Part shown: piece after piece, positions 28,089 to 36,592 of the stretch
Position numbering within the stretch: the stretch's first letter is position 1
How the letters are laid out: the number at the start of each line of letters is the position of its first letter
Origin: Polaribacter irgensii 23-P
Lineage (GTDB): Bacteria; Bacteroidota; Bacteroidia; Flavobacteriales; Flavobacteriaceae
Length of the DNA: 64,000 nt
Assembly (NCBI RefSeq): GCF_000153225.1
Contig: NZ_CH724148.1
Coordinates: 748,640 to 812,639 of the forward strand
Reading direction: 5' to 3'
The notes under the pieces: model-generated
What the model was told of the DNA's origin: nothing
The model's input: the letters and a program-made list of their open reading frames with translations, nothing else
The model's database searches: none
Translations under genes and position numbers: made by a program

Positions 28089-30689
28089 ATGAAAATTAGA
28101 ATTCTTTTAGCGCTACTATTATTCGAAATAATAGGTGCCCAAGCCAGTAATAAAAAACAAATTCCCATAACTATTGAAAATAACAAAGTCGGTGCACCAA
28201 TAACAATTGGTATCCCTTTCCCAAAAGGCGAACTCTTTTCGGTGGACAACCTCCGTTTATTAAATGCTAATGGAAAAGAAATTGTTTGTCAAACAACAGA
28301 AGTAACCACCTGGGAACCTTCCGACCTCAGCATTAAATGGGTTTGGGTGTTTTTCTTCTCAGAAAAATCCTCAAGTTATATTTTAGAGTATGGAGAAAAC
28401 ATAGCCCCTATTCAGACAAAGGAAAGAATTATCTCTTCCAATAACATGCGCCCAAGGGGTGGAATAGATGTGAATACTGGGCCCTTATCATTTCGCCTAA
28501 ATAAATTGGGTGATGGTTTTTTAGATGCCGTCTATTTAGACTTAAATAAAGATGGGCAATTTACTGACAACGAACTTATTTCATCTGCTCAAAAAAATAA
28601 AAGAGGAAGTTTTTTAGACATTATGGATGCCTCTGGAATTGACGCCTCACAGGCAACAATTGGTCAAGTTTTCAGGGAAAAAGGCTCTGGACCGTTGCAT
28701 GCTATTTTTAGAATTGAAGGAACGTATTCTTACCTTCAAAAAGACAACAATGCTGCTCCTTTTGAAATAAAAATACATGCATATGCCGGAAAATCTTACA
28801 TTAAAGTACTGCACACTTTAACATACACAGGGGTTCCTGATAAGCACAAAAAACAGGATGGAGAACACTATAATATTGCTACTCAAAACAAAAAAATTCT
28901 TTCTGAAGATACCGCTGACGACATAGGATGGACACAACCTAATGACCAAATATCAGGATGTGGACTAAATTTAGTATATCATTTAGATTCAACGCAAGAA
29001 GTTCTGATTCCTTTTTACGATGGAGATTGGTCACAAGTAGATTCAGAAGAACGCATCGTTAAATTTCCTGCATCGGCAATAGACAAAACAACACTACTTC
29101 AAACTGGACCTCAGCAAAATAATCCAGATGCAGTTTCTTCTCCAACTAAAAAAATTAAAGGTTTTGACGCAAAAGCATACCAAAATAAAATAGTCATCGA
29201 GAATACTGAGAAAGCAAAAGGATGGATAGATCTCTCAGATAGCACAAAAGGAATTGCAATAGGTATCAAGAATTTTTATCAGGAATATCCAAAAGCATTA
29301 GAAGTGGATCCAAAAACAAAAACCCTCAACAGTTATATTTGGCCCGCAGCTGTAGATCCTATGAGTTTCGAAAGAAAAGACACCAAGATAGACGGTGGCA
29401 TGTTGGGTAATTTTGCCCAGGGAATCGCAAAAACTACTGAGTTTATTTACTATTTCCATGAGACAACTACGAGTGGCAATATAAATAATATTATGGATTA
29501 TTCATTAAAACCAGCAGTTGCCCACGCCTCTTCTGAATGGTACACCGGTTCTAAAGTTTACGGAAATATGGCACCCTTTTCTTTGGAACATCCAGAATAT
29601 GAAAATGCACTACAATACAAGTACGATTGGTGGATGTACAATCAAAATTGGGATGCCTGGTATGGAATGTTTAATCATGGCGACGGAAAAGCGTATTACA
29701 ACAAAGGAAAATGGAAAATGTGGAATAATAATGAGCCCACCATAGACTTTATGCTCTGGACGAATTTTATGAGAACTGGGAAGGCGAAATACTACTATGC
29801 CGCACAGAATATGAGCAAACACACCATGGACGTAGATAATATTCATTGGCCAAAAAAACGTAAATTCCTTGGAGATATCAATGATGCCGTTGACTGGTGG
29901 AACTTTAAAGAAGAAACAGCATCCACCCCATATCTGGGAATAGGAAGAAGACACGGAGATGAACATTGGTCTGCTCTTTTAAGTGCGCATGTGTGGATAC
30001 AAGGTTGGATTGCATCCTATTACATTACAGGGGATACAAGAGCCCTAGAAGTTGCAAAAATGACAGGAGACACGTATATAAATAAAATTTGGGGAGACCA
30101 CGGCTTGCGCGGTAGAAGACTTTATTTATCAATTCTAAATTTGGTTGAACTTTATGACGCTACCAAACAAAAAAAATATAAAAAGGAACTCGATGAAAGG
30201 GTTGAATTACTACTTTCTCTCCAAAAAGAACAAGGCGGAAACCTTATTCTAGATCGATTTGGATACAGCCAAAACTACGTTGCGCAGGGATTGTATAAAT
30301 ATTGGCAGCTATCTGGTGATGATAGAATTAAAAAAGCACTGGTAGACCACGCACGATGGGTGAAACAAGTCCCTCCACTAAATCACGAAATGGAATCTTA
30401 TCTAGCGACCATATACCCTTTAATTCTAGGCTATGAATTCACTGGTAATAAAATGTACTTAGAGGAAGCTATTGAAAGGTCTAAAGTGTTGCAAGTTGAT
30501 TCTTTAAACTACAACTTCACGAATCAAGAGGAATACAGTCAAGCTCTAAAAAAGGTTTCAAAATTGCCGATAGGTAGAGATGGAGAAAGAACTATCTGGA
30601 AAATAGACAATGGTTTAAGAGCTTTTGGATGGACCCACGCGTATAATATCCCATATCTTCTGTACTACCTAAATCAAGAAAAAAAATAA
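28089..30689 (+). CDS. PcRGLX/YetA-like family protein, putative periplasmic polysaccharide lyase
   Basis: An 866-residue secreted protein (signal peptide ILLALLLFEIIGAQAS). The N-terminal part (GAPITIGIPFPKGELFSV, EPSDLSIKWVWVFF) matches the RIFT-barrel opening of the PcRGLX/YetA-like proteins, a group that includes an exo-rhamnogalacturonan lyase. The second half is an alpha-toroid-like region with GRRHGDEHWSALLSAHVW at about 620-637 and repeated helical pairs. Cutting of a uronic-acid-containing or otherwise acidic glycan is an inference; pectin itself is not supported by the neighbours. It sits 21 nt after the ROK gene and 2 nt before the deaminase fusion. Specific catalytic residues cannot be assigned. 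Confidence 0.65.
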   Translation: MKIRILLALLLFEIIGAQASNKKQIPITIENNKVGAPITIGIPFPKGELFSVDNLRLLNANGKEIVCQTTEVTTWEPSDLSIKWVWVFFFSEKSSSYILEYGENIAPIQTKERIISSNNMRPRGGIDVNTGPLSFRLNKLGDGFLDAVYLDLNKDGQFTDNELISSAQKNKRGSFLDIMDASGIDASQATIGQVFREKGSGPLHAIFRIEGTYSYLQKDNNAAPFEIKIHAYAGKSYIKVLHTLTYTGVPDKHKKQDGEHYNIATQNKKILSEDTADDIGWTQPNDQISGCGLNLVYHLDSTQEVLIPFYDGDWSQVDSEERIVKFPASAIDKTTLLQTGPQQNNPDAVSSPTKKIKGFDAKAYQNKIVIENTEKAKGWIDLSDSTKGIAIGIKNFYQEYPKALEVDPKTKTLNSYIWPAAVDPMSFERKDTKIDGGMLGNFAQGIAKTTEFIYYFHETTTSGNINNIMDYSLKPAVAHASSEWYTGSKVYGNMAPFSLEHPEYENALQYKYDWWMYNQNWDAWYGMFNHGDGKAYYNKGKWKMWNNNEPTIDFMLWTNFMRTGKAKYYYAAQNMSKHTMDVDNIHWPKKRKFLGDINDAVDWWNFKEETASTPYLGIGRRHGDEHWSALLSAHVWIQGWIASYYITGDTRALEVAKMTGDTYINKIWGDHGLRGRRLYLSILNLVELYDATKQKKYKKELDERVELLLSLQKEQGGNLILDRFGYSQNYVAQGLYKYWQLSGDDRIKKALVDHARWVKQVPPLNHEMESYLATIYPLILGYEFTGNKMYLEEAIERSKVLQVDSLNYNFTNQEEYSQALKKVSKLPIGRDGERTIWKIDNGLRAFGWTHAYNIPYLLYYLNQEKK

Positions 30690-30691
30690 AT

Positions 30692-32626
30692 ATGCAAACA
30701 TATAAAGAAGGTCACGATCAAATTAAATTTTCTCAGCCAGGGGCTTTTGAAAATACAAGGTTTGAAAAGGTTCACAACGAAATTTTTAAAAACGCTGCCG
30801 ATGCATCTATAATTATAGCGCAAGAAATTGCATACCTCATAATGTCTAAGCAGAAAAAAAACAAAAATTGTGTGCTTGGTTTGGCAACTGGGTCTTCTCC
30901 TATAAAAGTATATGAAGAACTGGTAAGAATGCATCGAGAAGATGGATTAAGCTTTAGCAATGTTATTACCTTCAACTTAGATGAGTATTACCCAATGTCT
31001 AAAGAAAATAACCAAAGTTATTATTATTTTATGCATGAACACTTGTTCAATCATATCGATATTTTACCAGAGAATATTCACATTCCTGACGGAACAGTTC
31101 GTTTTGATTCCTTAAATCAATACTGCATTGATTATGAAATGACGATTAAAAATAAAGGTGGCCTTGATTTTCAATTGTTGGGAATTGGACGCACGGGGCA
31201 CGTAGGTTTTAACGAACCAGGCTCTCACGTCAATTCACAAACGCGAATTATCACCCTTGACCACATCACAAGATTGGATGCTTCGTCAGACTTTAATGGA
31301 ATTAATAATGTCCCTAAAAGAGCCATCACAATGGGGGTTTCAACAATTCTGCGTTCAAAACGAGTTGTACTCGCTGCCTGGAAACAAAATAAGGCAGAAA
31401 TTATAGAAAGAACCATTCAAGGATTGATAAGCTCTGAAATTCCTGCAACGTTCTTGCAAAATCACACCAATGTAACTTTTGTATTAGATCAATCTGCAGC
31501 CTCTGAACTCACTCGTTTCAAAACACCTTGGTTGGTAGATAAATGCCTTTGGACACCCGAATTAAAAAGCAAAGCAATCGTTTGGTTGTGTGAAAAGACA
31601 AAACAGTCGATTTTAAAATTAACAGATCGTGATTATAACAATAACGGCATGTCAGATTTATTAGCGCAAGAGGGCTCTGCCTATGACATGAATATTAGCA
31701 TGTTCAATGTTTTGCAACGAACCATAACGGGATGGCCAGGAGGAAAACCAAATACAGACGATTCGCACCGGCCAGAAAGAGCAAGCCCATCCAAAAAAAG
31801 AATTATTCTTTTTAGTCCACACCCAGATGATGACGTAATTTCAATGGGTGGAACTTTGTCAAAATTAATAAAACAAGGGCACGATGTACATGTCGTATAT
31901 CAAACATCTGGAAACATTGCCGTTACAGACGATGAAGCATTAAAGTTTGCCGAAGTTAGCAACGATTTTTTATTAGATTCCTCGCAAACAGATTTTACAG
32001 ACGTCATCCATTTCTTAAACAACAAATCAGAAAATCAAATTGACTCTTTAGCAGTTCGAAAATTGAAAGGATTGATCAGAAGACGAGAATCATACGCAGC
32101 AGTCCGATACATTGGTTTAAAAGATAAAAATGTACACTTTTTAGATTTGCCTTTTTATGAAACGGGACAAGTCAAAAAGAATCCAATAGGTCAAAATGAT
32201 ATCGAAATAATTAAAGATATTATTGCTTTAATTAAACCGCATCAGATTTTTGCCGCTGGAGATATGACAGATCCGCACGGAACTCATGAAGTCTGCTTGA
32301 ATGCTGTTATGACTGCAATAAAAGCCTTAAAACCCCGTAAATTTATGGACAACTGTTGGTTATGGCTGTACAGTGGTGCTTGGCATGATTGGGATATTAA
32401 TTCAATAAATATGGCAGTACCGCTGAGCCCCAGCGAAGTTATTTTAAAACGTCAGGCTATTTTATACCACCAATCTCAAAAAGACAAAGTAATGTTTCAA
32501 GGAGATGATTCTAGAGAATTTTGGTTGAGAGTTGAAGAGAGAAATAGAAAAACGGCTGTGCATTATAACTTGCTAGGACTCACAGAATACGAAGCCATTG
32601 AAAGCTTTAAAAAAGTACAGATTTAA
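30692..32626 (+). CDS. nagB: Glucosamine-6-phosphate deaminase fused to a PIG-L/LmbE domain
   Basis: A 644-residue two-domain protein. Residues about 50-290 are a NagB deaminase domain: LGLATGSSPIKVYEEL, ITFNLDEYY (catalytic Asp-Glu region) and LGIGRTGHVGFNEPGS. Residues about 365-590 are a PIG-L/LmbE domain with FSPHPDDDVISMGG near 376 and DPHGTHEVC near 527. No signal peptide, so it is cytoplasmic. The first domain converts glucosamine-6-P to fructose-6-P and ammonia. The second may supply the deacetylase step that NagA usually performs (inference). Such fusions exist in other Bacteroidota as I recall. No nagA is nearby. Confidence 0.9.
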   Translation: MQTYKEGHDQIKFSQPGAFENTRFEKVHNEIFKNAADASIIIAQEIAYLIMSKQKKNKNCVLGLATGSSPIKVYEELVRMHREDGLSFSNVITFNLDEYYPMSKENNQSYYYFMHEHLFNHIDILPENIHIPDGTVRFDSLNQYCIDYEMTIKNKGGLDFQLLGIGRTGHVGFNEPGSHVNSQTRIITLDHITRLDASSDFNGINNVPKRAITMGVSTILRSKRVVLAAWKQNKAEIIERTIQGLISSEIPATFLQNHTNVTFVLDQSAASELTRFKTPWLVDKCLWTPELKSKAIVWLCEKTKQSILKLTDRDYNNNGMSDLLAQEGSAYDMNISMFNVLQRTITGWPGGKPNTDDSHRPERASPSKKRIILFSPHPDDDVISMGGTLSKLIKQGHDVHVVYQTSGNIAVTDDEALKFAEVSNDFLLDSSQTDFTDVIHFLNNKSENQIDSLAVRKLKGLIRRRESYAAVRYIGLKDKNVHFLDLPFYETGQVKKNPIGQNDIEIIKDIIALIKPHQIFAAGDMTDPHGTHEVCLNAVMTAIKALKPRKFMDNCWLWLYSGAWHDWDINSINMAVPLSPSEVILKRQAILYHQSQKDKVMFQGDDSREFWLRVEERNRKTAVHYNLLGLTEYEAIESFKKVQI

Positions 32627-32713
32627 ATTTTAACTATTTTTTTATAAAATTGAATAGTATTCATTTATTGAGCAAACATAGCTATTGAAGATAACTTTAA
32701 ACCCAATTACAGA

Positions 32714-34252
32714 TTGACAAACGCACCTAAAAAAAATCATATCCATATTCCCCTAATTATCTCAGGAATTGTCATTTTCTTTGGAATCATTTTCGGTGTA
32801 GACCTGTATCCAGGAAAACCAGAAATAACATATACATTTGCTATTGCAATATTAATGGCTTTTTGGTGGGTGAGTGAAGCGTTACCTATTGGGGTTACCT
32901 CATTTCTACCTTTAATATTATTTCCTCTTTTAGGTGTTTTAAACGGTCGCACAGTCGCTGATGCTTATATCAACGATGTTATCTTTTTATTTATTGGAGG
33001 TTTTTTAATGGCCTTGGCCATGGAAAAATGGGACCTACATAAAAGAATCGCCTTAAAAGTTCTCTCTATTGTCGGAGGGAGTCCTTTTATGATTTTATTT
33101 GGTTTTATGCTGTCCTCCGCATTTTTATCGATGTGGATGTCGAATACAGCAACAACGATGATGATGTTGCCAATTGCTTTCTCTGTATCAAACGCACTTG
33201 AAGAGGTTCACGGACCAGGTAAGATAAAAGAATTCCTTGCTGGATTACTACTTTCAGTTGCATACGCATGTTCAATTGGTGGCATTGCTACGTTAGTGGG
33301 TACACCTCCAAACTTATCGTTTCTTAGGCTATTTTCAATTTTATACCCTGAAGGACCCTCCATCTCTTTTGGACAATGGATCGCTTTCGCTTTTCCAATA
33401 ACCATCGTAATGTTTTTATTCACCTTATTTGTAATTTATAAAATCTATAAACCAAAAGAAAAAATTGAAAAACTTGACAAATCGTTTTTTAATGATCAAT
33501 ACCTGGCCTTGGGGAGAACAAGCTCTGAAGAAAGAAAAGTATTTGTTTTGTTTATAGCGTTGGTCTTATTGTGGGTTTTTCGATCCAATATAAACTTGGG
33601 TTTTATTACTATTCCAGGATGGAGTTCATTATTTAGTACTCCCAATTTTATAACAGACGGGACTGTTTCTATATTGATTGCTATTTTATTATTTATGATC
33701 CCTTCCTCTAAAAAAAAGGAAGCCTTACTGACTTGGGAGATTACAAAAAAAATACCTTGGAATATCGTGTTTTTGTTTGGAGGTGGTTTTGCGCTTGCAA
33801 AGGGGTTTGTAGACTCTGGCTTGTCTAATTATGCTGGTAGTCTGCTCTCAGGAGCCAGTAACTTTTCTCCAACACTATTGATAGGAACATTAACGGGGTT
33901 GATGTCAATGCTGACTGAATTTACATCGAATACTGCTACTACAGAAATGATTTTACCAGTGATTAGTGGTTTGGCAAATGAAATAGGCGTAAATCCATTG
34001 CTAATTATGATTCCTGTAACACTGGCTGCCTCCCTGGCATTCATGTTGCCCATTGCAACTCCTCCGAACGCGATCGCATTTAGTACAGGGAAGTTGACAA
34101 TAGCTCAAATGATTAAAACTGGGTTAGTAATCAATATATTTGCGATTATTGTCATCTTATTTTTTACCATCACCTGGGGTACTATAATTTTCAATATTGA
34201 CCCCGCGGTATTTCCAGAATGGGCTCAAAAAGCAGTGAACCCTGGTTCATAA
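32714..34252 (+). CDS. DASS family (SLC13-type) anion/Na+ symporter
   Basis: A 512-residue inner-membrane protein with many hydrophobic segments and the two DASS signature Ser-Asn-Thr motifs: FLSMWMSNTATTMMMLPIA at about 138-156 and EFTSNTATTEMILPVI in the second half. ALPIGVTSFLPLILFPLLG and IGGIATLVGTPPN are also typical. Family substrates are dicarboxylates, citrate or sulfate; the substrate here is unknown. The start appears to be TTG at 32714, since no ATG is in frame after the upstream stop at 32669. It lies 87 nt beyond the NagB fusion, so it may have its own promoter. Confidence 0.88.
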   Translation: MTNAPKKNHIHIPLIISGIVIFFGIIFGVDLYPGKPEITYTFAIAILMAFWWVSEALPIGVTSFLPLILFPLLGVLNGRTVADAYINDVIFLFIGGFLMALAMEKWDLHKRIALKVLSIVGGSPFMILFGFMLSSAFLSMWMSNTATTMMMLPIAFSVSNALEEVHGPGKIKEFLAGLLLSVAYACSIGGIATLVGTPPNLSFLRLFSILYPEGPSISFGQWIAFAFPITIVMFLFTLFVIYKIYKPKEKIEKLDKSFFNDQYLALGRTSSEERKVFVLFIALVLLWVFRSNINLGFITIPGWSSLFSTPNFITDGTVSILIAILLFMIPSSKKKEALLTWEITKKIPWNIVFLFGGGFALAKGFVDSGLSNYAGSLLSGASNFSPTLLIGTLTGLMSMLTEFTSNTATTEMILPVISGLANEIGVNPLLIMIPVTLAASLAFMLPIATPPNAIAFSTGKLTIAQMIKTGLVINIFAIIVILFFTITWGTIIFNIDPAVFPEWAQKAVNPGS

Positions 34253-34375
34253 AAAACAATCCTTTTTTAAAACCTGTATTTTTAGGTATTCTTTACTGAA
34301 CGTTAAATAGTTCAAATTTGTTTACTAAAAATGGCCTAGATTGGATTATTTTTTAGGGGCATAATCAAAAAAACC

Positions 34376-35350
34376 TTACAAAACCATCAAATTACAGCCT
34401 CTAATATCTGAATTATCAAAACGACCAAGCACTTCAAACGTCTCATTTTCGTGTACTTTTCCTAAATCTTGAGATGCAATAAAAGAGCAAGAATTATAAT
34501 TTGCCAAATCAATGATGTTTATTCCACCGTTCTTCTCCAAAGAATTAATTGTCAAGGCGTCTTCCGTATCTCTTGTTAAAATTTTCATCCAAGGAGGCGT
34601 TTCAAAAACACCTTTTCCTTTTGAATATCCCTGACTTAACAACTCTGTCATTCCATATTCTGAATGAATTTCCGAAACTCCAAACCCCGTCTGTAAAATG
34701 CTGTGTAATTCTTCTCGTATCAACTCTTTTCTTCTTCCCTTCATACCACCTGTTTCCATGATTGTGGTATTTTTTAAGTTGAATGGCTGTAGCTCTATCA
34801 AATCTAACAAGGCAAAAGAAACGCCAATTAACAGCGTTTTCTGTCCACTTTTATCTAATGCAACAAGCTTCTTGGCCAACTCCTGAAGATTATCAAGATA
34901 AAATCCACTTTCAGGATTTTTAGTTTTCTCTATTAAATCAGCCACCATAAAAACCAAAGAAGAACCATTTCGCTCTAAATAATTAGGCAAAAGGGCGAGC
35001 ACAGTATACTCTTCAATATTGCCATAAAAATGGGCAAAACCTTTTAAATAACTTTCTTTGTATAGGTTTATATCTGTCACTAAATGGCTGCTTGTAAGGC
35101 CTCCTGTAGTCCCAGAACTCGTAAAAGTTTCTTGAACATCATCTAGAGAAGAGAGCACTTTTCTACTTTTAAAAAACTGAATAGGTAAAAAAGGAATTTC
35201 TTCAATTTTAGAAACATCTGAAGGATGTATGTACAGCAAATCACAAAAAGAGCGATACACTCTGTTATTTTTAAACTGATGTTTAAAAACCGCTAGTGCT
35301 ACTTCTGTAAATTGATACTCGTTTTGTATGTTGAAAATTCTGTTTTGCAT
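34376..35350 (-). CDS. LuxE-like acyl-protein synthetase / acyl-adenylate-forming protein
   Basis: A 324-residue member of the ANL adenylating family of the LuxE type. It has the phosphate-binding FTSSGTTGG at about 77-85, a central TTIMETGGMKGRRKE, HSEYGMTELLSQ (the E-Y-G-M-T-E adenylate motif), and a C-terminal IASQDLGKV...GRFDNSDIRG. Such proteins activate acyl groups and often pass them to a carrier. No lux genes are near, so bioluminescence is not implied; a flavobacterial role in surface or lipid chemistry is possible but unproven. A degraded relative lies at 16260-16770. Confidence 0.82.
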   Translation of the reverse strand: MQNRIFNIQNEYQFTEVALAVFKHQFKNNRVYRSFCDLLYIHPSDVSKIEEIPFLPIQFFKSRKVLSSLDDVQETFTSSGTTGGLTSSHLVTDINLYKESYLKGFAHFYGNIEEYTVLALLPNYLERNGSSLVFMVADLIEKTKNPESGFYLDNLQELAKKLVALDKSGQKTLLIGVSFALLDLIELQPFNLKNTTIMETGGMKGRRKELIREELHSILQTGFGVSEIHSEYGMTELLSQGYSKGKGVFETPPWMKILTRDTEDALTINSLEKNGGINIIDLANYNSCSFIASQDLGKVHENETFEVLGRFDNSDIRGCNLMVL

Positions 35351-35359
35351 ATGGCTTCA

Positions 35360-35367
35360 CAAAAATA
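35360..35367 (-). promoter_or_regulatory. Candidate -7 box for the LuxE-like gene
   Basis: Minus-strand TATTTTTG ends 9 nt upstream of the ATG at 35350, giving a very short or absent leader. Confidence 0.4.
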
Positions 35368-35422
35368 AGACTTCTCAGCGCACTCTTTTACCCTTTTAAA
35401 ATAAAATATCCATAAAAAAATG

Positions 35423-36481
35423 TTACTCTTTATAAATTTTGAGAACCAATTCTCCTTTATCATTCATAGAAGCCCGATACATTCCTGCAGTATTAAATTC
35501 AAAAGACATATTTCCGTTTTTATCTAAAGCAACAACACCTCCGGTGCCCCCAAGTTTTGTTAATTTATTTTGAATGACATCTTTTGTAGCTTCTTTTAAT
35601 GTTTTTTGCTGATACTCCATTTGTGCAGAAATATCGTAAGCCACTTGACTTCTTATAAAATACTCGCCCCAACCAGTAGAAGAAACTCCGCAAGTTTTAT
35701 TATTTGCATAGGTTCCTGAACCAATAATTGGCGCATCTCCAATTCTTCCCCAGCGCTTATTTGTCATTCCTCCTGTAGACGTCCCAGCAGCAATATTTCC
35801 AGCCTTATCTAATGCAACACATCCCACGGTGCCAAACTTTGAGTTTTTTATATCGGCATCGTAAAATGCAGCTTTGGGATCGTCGTGATCTAAAGCTGTT
35901 TTTGCCCTATCTTTTATCCTTTGCAAAGACTTAAAACGCTTTTCCGTATAGAAATAACTAGGAGCTACAATTTCCAATCCTTTTTCTTTCGCAAATTGCG
36001 ACGCACCGTTTCCTGAAAGCATCACATGCTCAGAATCTGTCATGATCTTAACCGCCAAAGCAATGGGACTTTTCACATTCATTACACCCGCTACTGCTCC
36101 GGCATTTAAAGTCTTACCCTCCATGAAAGAAGCATCTAATTCATTGGTTTCTTCGTGCGTAAAAACAGCACCTTTCCCAGCATTGAACAAAGGTGAATCT
36201 TCCATCACTTGAATCGTCTTAACAACAGCTTCTTGACTACTACCTCCGTCTCTAAGAATGGTATACCCGGTTCGAATTGCCTGTTCTAATTTCTTTTGGT
36301 ATGCTTTCTCCATTTCATCAGACATATTTTCTTTTAAAATAGTTCCTGCCCCCCCATGTAGTATAATTGCAAATTCATTTTGTTTCTTTTCAACATCAGT
36401 CTCTATCGATACGGATACCGAATTATTTTGACATCCAAAACCAAAACTTAGTAAGAGCACTGTAAATAATAATTTTCTCAT
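35423..36481 (-). CDS. Isoaspartyl peptidase/L-asparaginase (Ntn hydrolase), lipoprotein
   Basis: A 352-residue plant-type asparaginase. It is made as a precursor that cleaves itself before the catalytic Thr at about residue 216 (FGTVGCVALD), giving alpha and beta chains. FAIILHGGAGTI, LDASFMEGKTLNAGAVAG, TSTGGMTNKRWGRIGD and GSGTYANN are family motifs. The N-terminus has a lipoprotein signal (LLLSFGFGCQN, Cys at about 17), so it acts in the envelope. I chose the ATG at 36481, since the eight residues added by the ATG at 36505 precede a complete signal peptide. Confidence 0.92.
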   Translation of the reverse strand: MRKLLFTVLLLSFGFGCQNNSVSVSIETDVEKKQNEFAIILHGGAGTILKENMSDEMEKAYQKKLEQAIRTGYTILRDGGSSQEAVVKTIQVMEDSPLFNAGKGAVFTHEETNELDASFMEGKTLNAGAVAGVMNVKSPIALAVKIMTDSEHVMLSGNGASQFAKEKGLEIVAPSYFYTEKRFKSLQRIKDRAKTALDHDDPKAAFYDADIKNSKFGTVGCVALDKAGNIAAGTSTGGMTNKRWGRIGDAPIIGSGTYANNKTCGVSSTGWGEYFIRSQVAYDISAQMEYQQKTLKEATKDVIQNKLTKLGGTGGVVALDKNGNMSFEFNTAGMYRASMNDKGELVLKIYKE

Positions 36482-36592
36482 AGTAATTTGTTTAAAATCA
36501 AACAATAATATGTTTTTTGTTTAATTTATTTGTTCGTAAAATATTTCGTAATTTCGAGGAACTAATTTAAACAACTTAAACGGAACTGCGAA

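Larger units (their letters stand above)
16789..34252 (+). other. Predicted polysaccharide-utilisation-type locus for an amino-sugar glycan
   Basis: Eleven consecutive plus-strand genes: ECF sigma factor, FecR, SusC with STN domain, SusD, two PIG-L de-N-acetylases, MFS transporter, ROK kinase, PcRGLX/YetA-like protein, NagB-PIG-L fusion and DASS transporter. From SusC to the fusion gene the gaps are 2-41 nt, suggesting one transcript. The combination of uptake, deacetylation, phosphorylation and deamination is the basis for the amino-sugar inference. The precise glycan is not known. Confidence 0.75.

Noticed and set aside
34376..35350. Bioluminescence gene luxE
   Set aside because: No luxA, luxB, luxC or luxD genes are near, and LuxE-like adenylating proteins are common in non-luminous flavobacteria.
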